DNA of 48,431 nt from Bacteroidales bacterium (GCA_017439405.1 JAFSJF010000083.1:1-48431); one strand, 5' to 3'; positions 19,873 through 28,822 are shown, counted from the first letter of the stretch. Notes: a model not told the origin generated them from the sequence alone. Made by a program: numbers and translations.

Positions 19873-20709
19873 ATGAAAGTTCATTTCCGACATATCCCGC
19901 TTTGGGCTTTATGTCTGCTTTGGGCGGGCAGCACCTTCGCGCAAACCATCGGCGACTTCAAGATGGACGAGACAGAACTATACGCCATGACCAAGCAGAT
20001 GGGCCAGTTCATGCGCCGCTTCAACTATGAGGAAGACCAATTCGGCGAGCGTCTCTATCCGAAAGACCCGCGCTATCATGACAAGGAAATGCGCCGCCAG
20101 TCGTTGCCCATCCTCTTCGACCAACAGAAATACGGCTGCCAAACCGACCTGCAACGCTATTTCATAGAGGACGTCACCAAGGACGACTCCACTTTCATGA
20201 CCTTCCTTGGCGGACGCTGGTATTCGGAAGTTTCGTCCACATTCAGGTACAATGGGAAGGATGTCAACGTGATACTCATCCTTGCGGTCGAAAAGGAAGG
20301 ATTAGGCTCGAAATGGGTGCTGACCAACGTATATATCTCCGAGTTCAACAAGCTGTTCCCCAACGGCGAGATGGCCGAAAAAGAAAAGCACTTCCTTCAC
20401 CCGATGAGCCACGAACTCGACTTCATGAACATCTACAAGGCCTTTCAGCATCCAGAAGTCATAGAATACTATGCCTCAAAGGATTACGTACCCGACTACC
20501 TGACACTTTTCTTCTATGAAATCAAGAAAGGCAACTTGGTTTTCAAGCACGTTGATTCGTTGAAGTTCCACGTGTTCCAAATCAAGGACTGGTATTTCGA
20601 GGTTTCGTGGTTCAACCGATCAGGCCTTAATTCGGGATGGCTCATGTCTAACGTCGTATATATGCCCGAAAAAGAAAAAACAAATCTCATCAAATTCTAC
20701 CAACCATGA
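19873..20709 (+). CDS. exported protein, unknown function
   Basis: 278 residues with a signal peptide (about 1-23, ending STFAQ). The mature region starts with a helical segment (ETELYAMTKQMGQFMRRFNYEE) and continues as an alpha/beta domain rich in aromatic residues, with RWYSEVSSTFRYNG and FQIKDWYFEVSWFNRSG. No catalytic motif is evident. It overlaps the LRR gene by 4 bases (ATGA), so the two are made together. Co-occurrence with three other exported proteins suggests a shared periplasmic or surface complex, but this is inference. Confidence 0.75.
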   Translation: MKVHFRHIPLWALCLLWAGSTFAQTIGDFKMDETELYAMTKQMGQFMRRFNYEEDQFGERLYPKDPRYHDKEMRRQSLPILFDQQKYGCQTDLQRYFIEDVTKDDSTFMTFLGGRWYSEVSSTFRYNGKDVNVILILAVEKEGLGSKWVLTNVYISEFNKLFPNGEMAEKEKHFLHPMSHELDFMNIYKAFQHPEVIEYYASKDYVPDYLTLFFYEIKKGNLVFKHVDSLKFHVFQIKDWYFEVSWFNRSGLNSGWLMSNVVYMPEKEKTNLIKFYQP

Positions 20710-23264
20710 AAAGGATTGCGCTAATCACCTTCATCTTCTTCGGTTTCATCATGGGCGGATATGCCCAAAGGCTCACCAAAGAGGAAGTCGCGAAATACGA
20801 GACAGAAGTGAAAAACCTGCTGAACTACTTAGAGGAGACCATGAACTTCATAGGCGACAGCGCCACCTCCGCTTTCGAGAAAGAAATCGTCTTCACCGAA
20901 AGCTGGAGCAAGGTTTTCATCAACGACAAGGTACAAATTGAAGACGACCTCGACGTAAACCGCAAGACACCCATCAACAAGGACGTGCAAGCCTATCTCA
21001 AGGACATCGACTTTTTCTTCAAGAAAGCCCAGTTCAAATTCGACCTGCAAAGCATTTCAAACAGCACGCGCGACGACGGAAGCATCTATTTCAAGGCCAC
21101 ATTGTCAAGGAAACTTACAGCCACGACCATCAATGACGAAACCGTTGACAACATCAAGAACCGCTTTGTGGAAGTGAACCTTGACAGGCAAAACAACAGC
21201 CTGAAAATAGCCAGCATATATACCACGAAAATCAACGAGACCGAAGAATTGCACAACTGGTGGAACAGCCTTTCGCAAAACTGGAAAAAACGCTTGGGAG
21301 AAGGATTAAAGTTGTTTGACAGCATCCCTTTGGAGACCGTAGGCCTGATTTCAAGTGCCGATTTCATGGCCTCTTTTCCGTCCATCGACACCATAACCGG
21401 TGAAGTGACGATGAAAGACAAGTTCTTCAAGACCGAAGCCGACATGAAGGAACTCAACAACAAACTTAAGCTGGTCACCCAGAAACAGACTGTCAACATG
21501 TCTGGTTTGCTCGAAATCATCACATTGGAACCCATCACAGAGCTTTCGGACCTTACCGAGTTGGACATTTCGGAGACTTCCGTTGACGACATCTCGCCTC
21601 TGCGCAGCGCCAATAAACTCAAGGTACTCCGCGCCAATTCCACATTCGTCGAGGATATTTCGGCCCTTAAATATTGCATCACGCTGGAAGAACTCGAAGT
21701 GGCCAACACCACGGTCAACGACATTTCGGTGCTGCAATCGCTACGCAACCTCCGAAAGCTCAACCTGTCAAACACCATGGTCGGCAGACTCAACCACATT
21801 AAGAACTGCCCCAACCTTACAACATTGAACCTTAGCGGATGCAAGATGTCGAACATCGGTGCCTTGCAAGAACTTACGCAACTGAAGACACTCGACGTAA
21901 GCAACACTGCCATTCGAGAGTTATCGCCACTAAGCCAAAGCAAAGAGTTGCAAAGCCTCAACATCTCTGGAACAGCCATTACCAACGTCAGGGCATTGGC
22001 AGAGTTGGAAAACCTGCGCGAACTGTATTGCAGCAACACGAGCGTCAACGACCTCAGTCCTCTGAAGAAAAACAAAAGGCTAAGCAAGGTGTATTGCGAC
22101 AATTCAGGAATAGGCAATGCCGAAGCCAGCGATTTCACGCAAGACAACCCCTACACTCTCGTCATCTACGATTCCGAAGCGTTGAGAAACTGGTGGGACA
22201 CACTACCCATCTATTGGAAAGCGGTATTCTCAAAGCAAGTCCAAATCGAATCGCAGCCCACCACAGAGGAACTGCACAAAATCATCAACATGCAAGAACT
22301 CGACCTTTCGGGCAATTCATTCCTGCAAAACCTGACGCCTGTCACCAGGCTGACCAACCTCAAGTCGCTCAACATCTCCCAAACCGAAATCAATTTCATC
22401 CAACCTCTACAAAGCCTTGCCAACCTCGAATCCCTGAACTTGGCAGACACCTACATCAATTCCATAGAGGCACTACATGGCATGACTAACTTGAAATACC
22501 TTAATATCAACAATACGCCCATCAGCGACCTCACCCCGCTGGCCAACGACCCCAACATAACCATCGTCATTGCCGAAAACACACCCATTGGTACGGTGGA
22601 AGCCAACGCACTCAAAGAAAAACAGCGCCAAGTCACCGTCATTTACCACACAGAAGAACTGACAAACTGGTGGATAGGACTCGACGACATCTGGAAAGCC
22701 ATCTTCAGAAGCCATGTGCCTTACACAAATGAACTACCCAACGAAACCGAATTGCAACGCATTGCCGACTTGAGGGAAATAGAGATTCCAACAGAGTTTC
22801 CCATCGCTTCCATTGAAGCCATCAGGAATTTCATTTGGCTTGAAAAGCTGACCATCAACAACCAAAGCGTCAGAGACCTCGATCCGTTGGCCGACAAGAG
22901 GCACCTCAAGGAATTGTGTATGCAAAACACCCCTGTCAAGAGCCTGAAGCCCATAGAAAACGACATCCTTATTGAAGTGCTCAACATCGAGAACACCCAA
23001 ATCAGCGACCTGTCACCTATATCGAAAATGACCAACCTCGTCACTTTGAATGCTGGCGGAACCCCAATCAAGTCGCTAAAGCCCCTGCAAAACCTCACAA
23101 GCCTTGAGAACTTGGCCATAAACAACACAAACGTCAGAAACCTGTCGCCCATCGAGAACCTTCCAAAACTCAAGAACCTGAAGGTTTACAACACCAAATT
23201 AAGCAACAGGAAAATAGCACAGCTACAGGAAAAGCGTTTGGACATGAACATCATTTTCTATTGA
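20706..23264 (+). CDS. exported leucine-rich-repeat protein with three NWW...WK modules
   Basis: 852 residues. Residues 1-20 are a signal peptide (ending GGYAQ). The bulk is short leucine-rich repeats of about 22 residues with the pattern LxxLxxLxISxTxVxDISPL, close to the SDS22/internalin-like type and predicted to form a solenoid for protein binding. A distinctive segment NWWxxLxxxWKxxF occurs three times (about residues 183, 495 and 654). Each is followed by its own repeat block, so the protein looks like a threefold module. The unique N-terminus (about 21-180) has an alpha/beta composition like its cluster neighbours. No T9SS tail is evident. It is the last gene of the cluster; an AT-rich 503-base gap follows. 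The ligand is unknown. Confidence 0.85.
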   Translation: MKRIALITFIFFGFIMGGYAQRLTKEEVAKYETEVKNLLNYLEETMNFIGDSATSAFEKEIVFTESWSKVFINDKVQIEDDLDVNRKTPINKDVQAYLKDIDFFFKKAQFKFDLQSISNSTRDDGSIYFKATLSRKLTATTINDETVDNIKNRFVEVNLDRQNNSLKIASIYTTKINETEELHNWWNSLSQNWKKRLGEGLKLFDSIPLETVGLISSADFMASFPSIDTITGEVTMKDKFFKTEADMKELNNKLKLVTQKQTVNMSGLLEIITLEPITELSDLTELDISETSVDDISPLRSANKLKVLRANSTFVEDISALKYCITLEELEVANTTVNDISVLQSLRNLRKLNLSNTMVGRLNHIKNCPNLTTLNLSGCKMSNIGALQELTQLKTLDVSNTAIRELSPLSQSKELQSLNISGTAITNVRALAELENLRELYCSNTSVNDLSPLKKNKRLSKVYCDNSGIGNAEASDFTQDNPYTLVIYDSEALRNWWDTLPIYWKAVFSKQVQIESQPTTEELHKIINMQELDLSGNSFLQNLTPVTRLTNLKSLNISQTEINFIQPLQSLANLESLNLADTYINSIEALHGMTNLKYLNINNTPISDLTPLANDPNITIVIAENTPIGTVEANALKEKQRQVTVIYHTEELTNWWIGLDDIWKAIFRSHVPYTNELPNETELQRIADLREIEIPTEFPIASIEAIRNFIWLEKLTINNQSVRDLDPLADKRHLKELCMQNTPVKSLKPIENDILIEVLNIENTQISDLSPISKMTNLVTLNAGGTPIKSLKPLQNLTSLENLAINNTNVRNLSPIENLPKLKNLKVYNTKLSNRKIAQLQEKRLDMNIIFY

Positions 23265-23590
23265 TGGGCAAACCGTAGGAACACCACTATAATTATATTA
23301 ATCTTATATTTTAATTTTCGGTGGTGATTAATGAACGTTGTGAATTGGTTGAAAACTTTTCATTAAAATCCTTGCTTTTTTGGTCCTTTTTATAGGGAAG
23401 TCTTTTTGTAAAGGATAAAGTTTTATCGTTCAGATAACTCATGCTGTTTTCAATTATTCGTTGAATAATGGAAAAACAGGTAAAATGACCACCATTTTCC
23501 AGGAAAACTGTTTATTTTGGCGTTTGGAAGGTTTGTTTTTTTTCCTTTCGTTTTTTTTATGAACAAGGTTCCGAAAACTGGGAACAAGAC

Positions 23591-23629
23591 TAAAAAGTTA
23601 TCAACAAAAACGCTGTTGATAACTTTTTA
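23591..23629. terminator. 16-bp perfect hairpin with T tract, possible bidirectional terminator
   Basis: TAAAAAGTTATCAACA (23591-23606) pairs perfectly with its reverse complement at 23614-23629 over a 7-base loop, followed by a T-rich run to 23636. The A-rich and T-rich flanks let it work in both directions. It lies 326 bases beyond the LRR stop. It contains two TTATCAACA boxes in opposite orientation. Confidence 0.6.
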
Positions 23630-23734
23630 TTTTTTTGATACATTGTAAGTTACATCAATTCCAACCATTTTTTTGTGTCAAGATAAATGCTTCATAAATA
23701 GTGCGGTAAGTGGGTTTCGAATAGTGAAAAAGCG

Positions 23735-23742
23735 TACTTTTG
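23735..23742 (+). promoter_or_regulatory. putative -7 box for rpiB
   Basis: TACTTTTG followed by C, 25 bases before the rpiB ATG. A TTATCAACA box at 23751-23759 lies between it and the gene, in the predicted leader. Confidence 0.6.
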
Positions 23743-23767
23743 CGAATTATTTATCAACAGCGGTAAA

Positions 23768-24217
23768 ATGAACCAAATTATTCCTATAGCGAGCGACCAT
23801 GGCGGTTTCGAGATGAAACAATACCTTATTGGAAGATTGTTGGAATCGGGGTACGAAGTGAAGGATTTCGGTACCCATACGCCCGACAGCGTCGATTATC
23901 CTGACATGATCCATCCCTTGGCATCGGCCATCGAGCGGGGAGAGTATCCCTTGGGCATCATCCTCTGTGGGAGCGGCAACGGCGCACAGATGACAGCCAA
24001 CCATCACCACGGCATACGGGCAGCCTTATGCTGGAATGTGGAATTGGCCAAGTTGGCACGACAGCACAATGATGCGAACATCATTTCGCTGCCTGGGAGG
24101 TTTGTCACCAACGAACTGGCTTGGGAGATGGTGAAAGCTTTCCTCTCCACGCCTTTCGAAGGTGGTAGGCATACGCGAAGAGTGGAGAAAATAGAACAAA
24201 CAACACCATCACTATGA
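23768..24217 (+). CDS. rpiB: ribose-5-phosphate isomerase B
   Basis: Interconverts ribose-5-phosphate and ribulose-5-phosphate in the pentose phosphate pathway. The 149-residue protein has the RpiB/LacAB signature: the start IASDHGGFEMK, the active-site loop with the catalytic cysteine in ILCGSGNGAQM, the following ANHHHGIRAALC, and HNDANIISLPGR. Length is normal for the family. Its stop overlaps the start of the LUD-domain gene by 4 bases, giving a two-gene operon with a dedicated promoter box. Confidence 0.96.
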   Translation: MNQIIPIASDHGGFEMKQYLIGRLLESGYEVKDFGTHTPDSVDYPDMIHPLASAIERGEYPLGIILCGSGNGAQMTANHHHGIRAALCWNVELAKLARQHNDANIISLPGRFVTNELAWEMVKAFLSTPFEGGRHTRRVEKIEQTTPSL

Positions 24218-25578
24218 ACGGTAGCAAAGCAGCATTCATCGAGAATTCGGAAATCGCCTTCAACGAGGAACATTGGCAGAAGATCAACTACAACACGAGT
24301 TGCTATGAGAAGAACTTTGCCAAAGGGAATGTGAATTACAGGAACATGCATCTGGAAAAAGAAAGGGCTTACAACTTGAGCAACAAGTCGTTGATGCAGA
24401 TGGAGAAGCTTTTGGTTGACTTTGAGACCCATTTCACAGAAAACGGTGGCAAAGTGCTGTGGGCGCGTGATGCCGAAGATGCCCGCACCCAGATTTTCGA
24501 CATCTTGGTGAGGAATAAAGCGAATGCCGTAAGCCGTTCCAATTCCACCGTCTTGGACGAAATCGACATGAATGGTTTCCTCGGTAGGAAAAGCATTCGT
24601 GTGGTTGAGACCAATGTGGGTAGGTTTGCCCTGAAAACCAAGGATATGCCCGCTTATCATCCGCTATTTCCCGCCATTCATCTCTCGAAAGAGGAAATCA
24701 ACGGGCTTCTGACGGAGAAATACAAGCTGAAACCCGATAGTTCGCCCAAGCAGATGGTGAATTTTGTCCGTCATCAAGTGTCTGACGATATTAAGGATGT
24801 GGATGTTTGCATTACGGGAGCCAACTTCCTTCTTTCCGATGTTGGGGGCGTGGTGCTCACCGAAAACGAGGGCAATATACTGAAGGCCACAACAAAAGCG
24901 AAGATCCATATCGTTGTTTCGGGCATAGCCAAGGTGATTCCCTCCATAGACGACTTGAGCGTCTTGCTGCCATTGCTTTCTTCCCATGCCACAGGACAAT
25001 GTCTTGCTGCAGTCAATTCCATCACTTTTGGTCCGGCGAAAAACGGCAGGCCTGAACAGATGTATGTCATCTTGCTCAATAATGACCGTTCGGAGATAAT
25101 TGCCCACGAAAAACAGCGCAAAATGATGTCGTGCATCCATTGCGGTGCCTGTGTCAGCGTGTGTCCGGTTTACAAGAACATTGGTGGCTATGCTTACGAT
25201 TCTAGCCATATGGGGCCTATGGGCAGCATAATGATACCTTTGATGCGCGGCTTGAAGGATTATGCATACCTCACCTCGGCCTGTTCGTTGTGTGGCAAGT
25301 GTGCTGAAATCTGTCCTGTGAAAATCCCGTTGGACGACCTCATCATAGAGAACCGTCATCTCGTGGCTACCGAAAAAGTCGGTGATGCAAAAATGGAGGT
25401 CATGTTCAAGCGGATGATTTGGCATTGCAAGTCGCGCAGGAAAATGGATGTGCACTTGTTCTTGAAACGAATGGAGTTGAAGCGTTTTCTTGGCGCCTTT
25501 TGGGGCGACAGGAGGGAATTGCCCGAGCTGGCTCCCAAGTCGTTCAGCCAGATATGGAAAGACACGCCTGCCGGGTAA
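24214..25578 (+). CDS. LutB-like LUD-domain iron-sulfur protein
   Basis: 454 residues. The N-terminal two thirds is a LUD domain (VVLTENEGNI and the IVVSGIAKVIPS region), as in LutB of the L-lactate oxidase LutABC. The C-terminal part carries two 4Fe-4S cluster motifs, CIHCGACVSVCP (about 305) and CSLCGKCAEICP (about 356). The protein should pass electrons from an organic acid oxidation to the respiratory chain. No lutA or lutC homologue is adjacent; instead the gene is translationally coupled to rpiB. Whether lactate is the substrate here is therefore uncertain. LutB homology is clear, but the symbol is withheld for lack of partners. Confidence 0.85.
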   Translation: MNGSKAAFIENSEIAFNEEHWQKINYNTSCYEKNFAKGNVNYRNMHLEKERAYNLSNKSLMQMEKLLVDFETHFTENGGKVLWARDAEDARTQIFDILVRNKANAVSRSNSTVLDEIDMNGFLGRKSIRVVETNVGRFALKTKDMPAYHPLFPAIHLSKEEINGLLTEKYKLKPDSSPKQMVNFVRHQVSDDIKDVDVCITGANFLLSDVGGVVLTENEGNILKATTKAKIHIVVSGIAKVIPSIDDLSVLLPLLSSHATGQCLAAVNSITFGPAKNGRPEQMYVILLNNDRSEIIAHEKQRKMMSCIHCGACVSVCPVYKNIGGYAYDSSHMGPMGSIMIPLMRGLKDYAYLTSACSLCGKCAEICPVKIPLDDLIIENRHLVATEKVGDAKMEVMFKRMIWHCKSRRKMDVHLFLKRMELKRFLGAFWGDRRELPELAPKSFSQIWKDTPAG

Positions 25579-25646
25579 ATCCTTCACGTCCATTCCGTCG
25601 TGTTTTTATTAGGTGTGTTTTAAACGTACACTTCCCGGTTTTTTCC

Positions 25647-25654
25647 TATTTTTG
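25647..25654 (+). promoter_or_regulatory. putative -7 box for asd
   Basis: TATTTTTG followed by C, 26 bases before the asd ATG, in the 102-base gap after the LUD-domain gene. Confidence 0.6.
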
Positions 25655-25680
25655 CAGCCTAATCAGCAAAAACAAGGAAA

Positions 25681-26673
25681 ATGAGAATCGCAGTGGTGGG
25701 AGCCACCGGATTGGTGGGTTCGAAGATACTTCAAGTGCTTGAGGAACAGAAAGTTCGGATAGACGAACTGACTGTGTCCGCTTCGGAACGTTCTGTGGGC
25801 AGGGAAATCGCGTTCAAAGGGAAAACCTATCGGGTAGGGAGCGTGGAAGATGCAATCGCCCGTCGGCCCGACATCGCCATCTTCTCAGCAGGAGCTGCGG
25901 CTTCAAGGCAATATGCGCCGCGTTTTGCCGTAAACGGCACTTTTGTCATTGACAACAGTTCGGCTTGGCGCATGGAACCCAACGTTCCTTTGGTGGTGCC
26001 CGAAATCAACGTCGACACCATCACTTCCGAGACTCTCATCATAGCCAACCCTAACTGCTCCACCATCCAGATGGTGATGCCCCTTGAGCCGCTTCATCGT
26101 GTTTACGGCATCAAGCGTATTGTTGTCAGCACCTACCAGAGTGTCTCGGGCAGCGGCCAAAAGGGCATCAACCAGCTGAAAGCTGAACGTGCCGGGGAAA
26201 CCGCGCTCTCTTTCTATCCGCATCCAATCGACTTGAACGTGCTGCCCCACATCGATTCGTTCCTCGACAACGGCTACACCAAAGAGGAGATGAAGATGGT
26301 GAACGAAACCCGAAAAATCCTTCGCGACGAGCGTATCTCCGTCAATGCCACCACCGTCCGTGTGCCGGTTTGGGGCGGCCACAGCGAAAGCGTCAATGTG
26401 GAGCTTGGGCGCGAATACGACCTCGACGATGCCCGGGCACTGATTGCCTCGATGCCCGGAGTGGTGATGCTCGATGACCCTGCCCACAACCTGTATCCCA
26501 TGCCACGCTTTGCCGAAGGAGTGGACGACGTCTTCGTGGGTCGCATCCGCCGCGACTTCAGCATCGAAAACGGCTTGAACCTGTGGATTGTGAGCGACAA
26601 CCTTCGCAAAGGCGCCGCCACCAATGCGGTTCAAATAGCGAAATACTTAATAGAATCGAAACTCGTAAATTAG
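25681..26673 (+). CDS. asd: aspartate-semialdehyde dehydrogenase
   Basis: Reduces aspartyl phosphate to aspartate semialdehyde, the branch point for lysine/diaminopimelate, threonine and methionine synthesis. The 330-residue protein begins with the NADP-binding GATGLVGSK. It has the catalytic cysteine at about 126 in NPNCSTIQM, the TYQSVSGSGQKG loop and the substrate-binding GGHSESVNVEL. Length is typical of the Gram-positive/Bacteroidota-type enzyme. A repeat element of a dispersed family fills the 90 bases to ribF. Confidence 0.96.
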   Translation: MRIAVVGATGLVGSKILQVLEEQKVRIDELTVSASERSVGREIAFKGKTYRVGSVEDAIARRPDIAIFSAGAAASRQYAPRFAVNGTFVIDNSSAWRMEPNVPLVVPEINVDTITSETLIIANPNCSTIQMVMPLEPLHRVYGIKRIVVSTYQSVSGSGQKGINQLKAERAGETALSFYPHPIDLNVLPHIDSFLDNGYTKEEMKMVNETRKILRDERISVNATTVRVPVWGGHSESVNVELGREYDLDDARALIASMPGVVMLDDPAHNLYPMPRFAEGVDDVFVGRIRRDFSIENGLNLWIVSDNLRKGAATNAVQIAKYLIESKLVN

Positions 26674-26752
26674 GAATGTAGAATGCGAAATGCGAAATGG
26701 AGCAATGCCACGCATCGCTTTACGCCATTCAGTATTCAGCGTTCATCATCCA
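26674..26752. repeat. dispersed intergenic repeat, copy 1
   Basis: Shares the core GCATCGCTTTACGCCATTC (26712-26730) with copy 2 at 28866-28884, where 17 of 19 bases match. It also shares flanking GAATG...AGAAT and TTCATCAT blocks. The flanks partly pair across the core (ATGGAGCAA with TTACGCCAT). It occupies almost the whole gap between asd and ribF. It is translatable in frame with ribF, producing a false N-terminal extension. Confidence 0.6.
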
Positions 26753-26763
26753 ACACTCTCATT

Positions 26764-27720
26764 ATGAAAGTCTTAAGAAACTTCATAGAAGCTCGCGACA
26801 TCCCCAATGCCATTGTCACCATTGGCACCTTCGACGGGGTGCATCTCGGTCATCAAGCCATCTTCAACAAGATGAAAAGCTTGGCACAAGCCGTTGGCGG
26901 ACAGACGCTTGTGGTCACCTTCAGCCCACATCCTCGCCAAGTGCTCAATATCGACAGCTCGAACCTACATTTCATAACCACACCTGAAGACAGGCTCCGC
27001 AAATTCGAGGAGTTCGGCATAGACAATGTGTTGATCGTCAACTTTACCCATGAGTTTTCGCGCACTCCATCGGAGGTTTTCATCAAGGAATACATCATCG
27101 ACAACATCCATCCATCCTATATCGTGGTGGGCTACGACCATCATTTCGGCAAGAACCGCATGGGTGACTTCGACCTCCTTTCCGACCTGAAGAAGAAATA
27201 CAACTTCAAGGTGGAACGCGTTGCAGCCCAAGACGTTGAGAACATTGCCATCAGCTCGACGAAAATCCGAAACGCCCTTGCCATGGGCAACGTGAAAAGC
27301 GCCAACCGACTGCTTGGCTATGCCTATTCCGTGGCCGCAGAAGTCGTTAGAGGCAACGAAATCGGACGTACCATAGGTTTTCCGACGGCCAACCTGGAGC
27401 TTCCAAAGGAGTACATGTTGTTCAACCGAGGCGGTGTATATGCCTGCTTGGTGGAATATGACGGATTGACTTACAATGCCATGACCAATATTGGGCATCG
27501 GCCCACCATTGGCGACCGCGCCGAGGGCGACATGCTTGTTGAGGTCAATCTCTTCGGCTTTGACGGTGATCTTTACGACAAGATAATCCGCGTGTTCTTC
27601 ATCGACCGAATCCGCGACGAATTCAAGTTTGATGGCCTGCCCGAACTGAAGGCCCAGCTTGAGCTTGACCGCGAAAAGGCCAAGGAGATATTAAGCCAAA
27701 TGCGTGAAGGAATCAAATAA
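26764..27720 (+). CDS. ribF: bifunctional riboflavin kinase / FAD synthetase
   Basis: Makes FMN from riboflavin and FAD from FMN. The 318-residue protein has the N-terminal nucleotidyltransferase domain with TIGTFDGVHLGHQ (HxGH-type motif), VVGYDHHFGKNR and ISSTKIRNAL. The C-terminal flavokinase domain shows GRTIGFPTANLEL and the YNAMTNIGHRPT block. The frame is open 27 codons further upstream, but that part is the repeat element described at 26674-26752, so the ATG at 26764 is used. It may be cotranscribed with asd, since no -7 box was found in the gap. Confidence 0.95.
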   Translation: MKVLRNFIEARDIPNAIVTIGTFDGVHLGHQAIFNKMKSLAQAVGGQTLVVTFSPHPRQVLNIDSSNLHFITTPEDRLRKFEEFGIDNVLIVNFTHEFSRTPSEVFIKEYIIDNIHPSYIVVGYDHHFGKNRMGDFDLLSDLKKKYNFKVERVAAQDVENIAISSTKIRNALAMGNVKSANRLLGYAYSVAAEVVRGNEIGRTIGFPTANLELPKEYMLFNRGGVYACLVEYDGLTYNAMTNIGHRPTIGDRAEGDMLVEVNLFGFDGDLYDKIIRVFFIDRIRDEFKFDGLPELKAQLELDREKAKEILSQMREGIK

Positions 27721-27725
27721 ATGCC

Positions 27726-27733
27726 TATTTTTG
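27726..27733 (+). promoter_or_regulatory. putative -7 box for the deoxyhypusine-synthase-like gene
   Basis: TATTTTTG followed by C, 54 bases before the ATG at 27788 and only a few bases after the ribF stop. Confidence 0.55.
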
Positions 27734-27787
27734 CAATCTTGAAATTGTCGAATCCTAATATTTTGAATCTTAAATAGAATATCGAAA

Positions 27788-28822
27788 ATGGAAAAGAAAG
27801 ACCTACTGAAAGACGTTGTCGAACACATCGACATCAAGAAGTATGACTCGACCGAGCTTATCAACGCCATGCGCAAGATGTCGTTCACAAGCCGCGACAC
27901 CGCCCGCGCCGCCGACATCCTCTGCCAGATGATTGCCGAAAAGGACTGCACCAACATCCTCACCATCGCCGGTTCCACCTCTGCTGCTGGCTGCATGCAG
28001 GTGTATGTCGACATGGTTCGCAACAAGATGGTTGACGCAGTGGTGGCCACTGGCGCCAGCATCATCGACATGGACCTCTTCGAAGCCCTCGGCTACAAGC
28101 ACTACATCGGCACGAAAGAGAACGTCATCCCCGACACCAAGCTGCGTGAACTCTATATCGACCGCATCTACGATACCTTCATCGACGAGGAAGAATTGCA
28201 GGCCTGCGACCAAGCCACCTGCGACGTGGCCGACACCCTCGAGTGCCGTCCCTACAGCAGCCGCGAGTTCCTCTATGAGGTGGGCAAATGGCTGGCCAAC
28301 GGCCACGGCGTGAAGAAAGAGAGCCTCATCCAGACCTGCTACGAGTGCGGCGTGCCGATCTTCTGCCCCGCCTTCAGCGACAGCTCGGCTGGCTTCGGCA
28401 TCGGCAAGCACCAGTGGCTCCGCAAGAAAGCCGGCAAGCCCTACGTCAGCATCGACTCGGTGGCCGACTTCCTTGAACTGACCGAAATCAAGATGAACAG
28501 CCCTCAATCGGGCCTCTTCATGGTCGGTGGCGGCACGCCCAAGAACTTCGCACAGGACACCGTGGTCTGTGCCGAAATCCTTGGCGTGGAAGTCCCAATG
28601 CACAAATACGCCATCCAAATCACCGTGGCCGACGTGCGCGACGGCGCCTGCTCGTCGAGCACGCTGCTCGAGGCCGGAAGCTGGGGCAAGGTGAGCGAGG
28701 AACTGCAACAGATGGTCTATGCCGAAGGCACCACAGTCATCCCCGCCATCGTCAGCTACGCCTACCACAACGCACCGTGGAAGGACCGCGAGTATAAGAA
28801 CTGGCAGAAACTGTATCATTAA
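27788..28822 (+). CDS. deoxyhypusine-synthase-family enzyme, probably in polyamine metabolism
   Basis: 344 residues of the deoxyhypusine synthase fold. In eukaryotes and archaea this enzyme transfers the aminobutyl group of spermidine to a lysine of eIF5A, using NAD. Bacteria do not hypusinate, and bacterial homologues are linked to polyamine synthesis (aminobutyl transfer to a free amine, as in homospermidine formation). Visible family features are the NAD-binding NMVDAVVATG-like segment (here NKMVDAVVATGASIID), CPAFSDSSAG and the catalytic-lysine block LLEAGSWGKVSEE, with the lysine preserved. It is followed by an arginase-fold gene after a repeat-filled gap, a pairing that also suggests polyamine chemistry. 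Enzyme class is firm; the product is inferred. Confidence 0.85.
   Translation: MEKKDLLKDVVEHIDIKKYDSTELINAMRKMSFTSRDTARAADILCQMIAEKDCTNILTIAGSTSAAGCMQVYVDMVRNKMVDAVVATGASIIDMDLFEALGYKHYIGTKENVIPDTKLRELYIDRIYDTFIDEEELQACDQATCDVADTLECRPYSSREFLYEVGKWLANGHGVKKESLIQTCYECGVPIFCPAFSDSSAGFGIGKHQWLRKKAGKPYVSIDSVADFLELTEIKMNSPQSGLFMVGGGTPKNFAQDTVVCAEILGVEVPMHKYAIQITVADVRDGACSSSTLLEAGSWGKVSEELQQMVYAEGTTVIPAIVSYAYHNAPWKDREYKNWQKLYH

Larger units (their letters stand above)
23265..23767. other. 503-base AT-rich intergenic region, candidate origin-like or regulatory region
   Basis: The longest gene-free stretch in the window. It holds no open reading frame of note. It has an AT-only stretch between CACCAC (23282-23287) and GTGGTG (23321-23326), several long T runs, and three TTATCAACA nonamers: 23598-23606 on plus, 23614-23622 on minus and 23751-23759 on plus. 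These differ from the DnaA-box consensus TTATCCACA at one position. The first two also form the arms of a hairpin, so they can equally be read as a terminator. No dnaA, dnaN, parA or parB is nearby, and gene direction does not switch here, which is a point against oriC. Confidence 0.35.

Noticed and set aside
23282-23326. Terminator formed by CACCAC and GTGGTG after the LRR gene
   Set aside because: Only 6 bp of stem around a 33-base AT-only loop and no T run; too weak to call.
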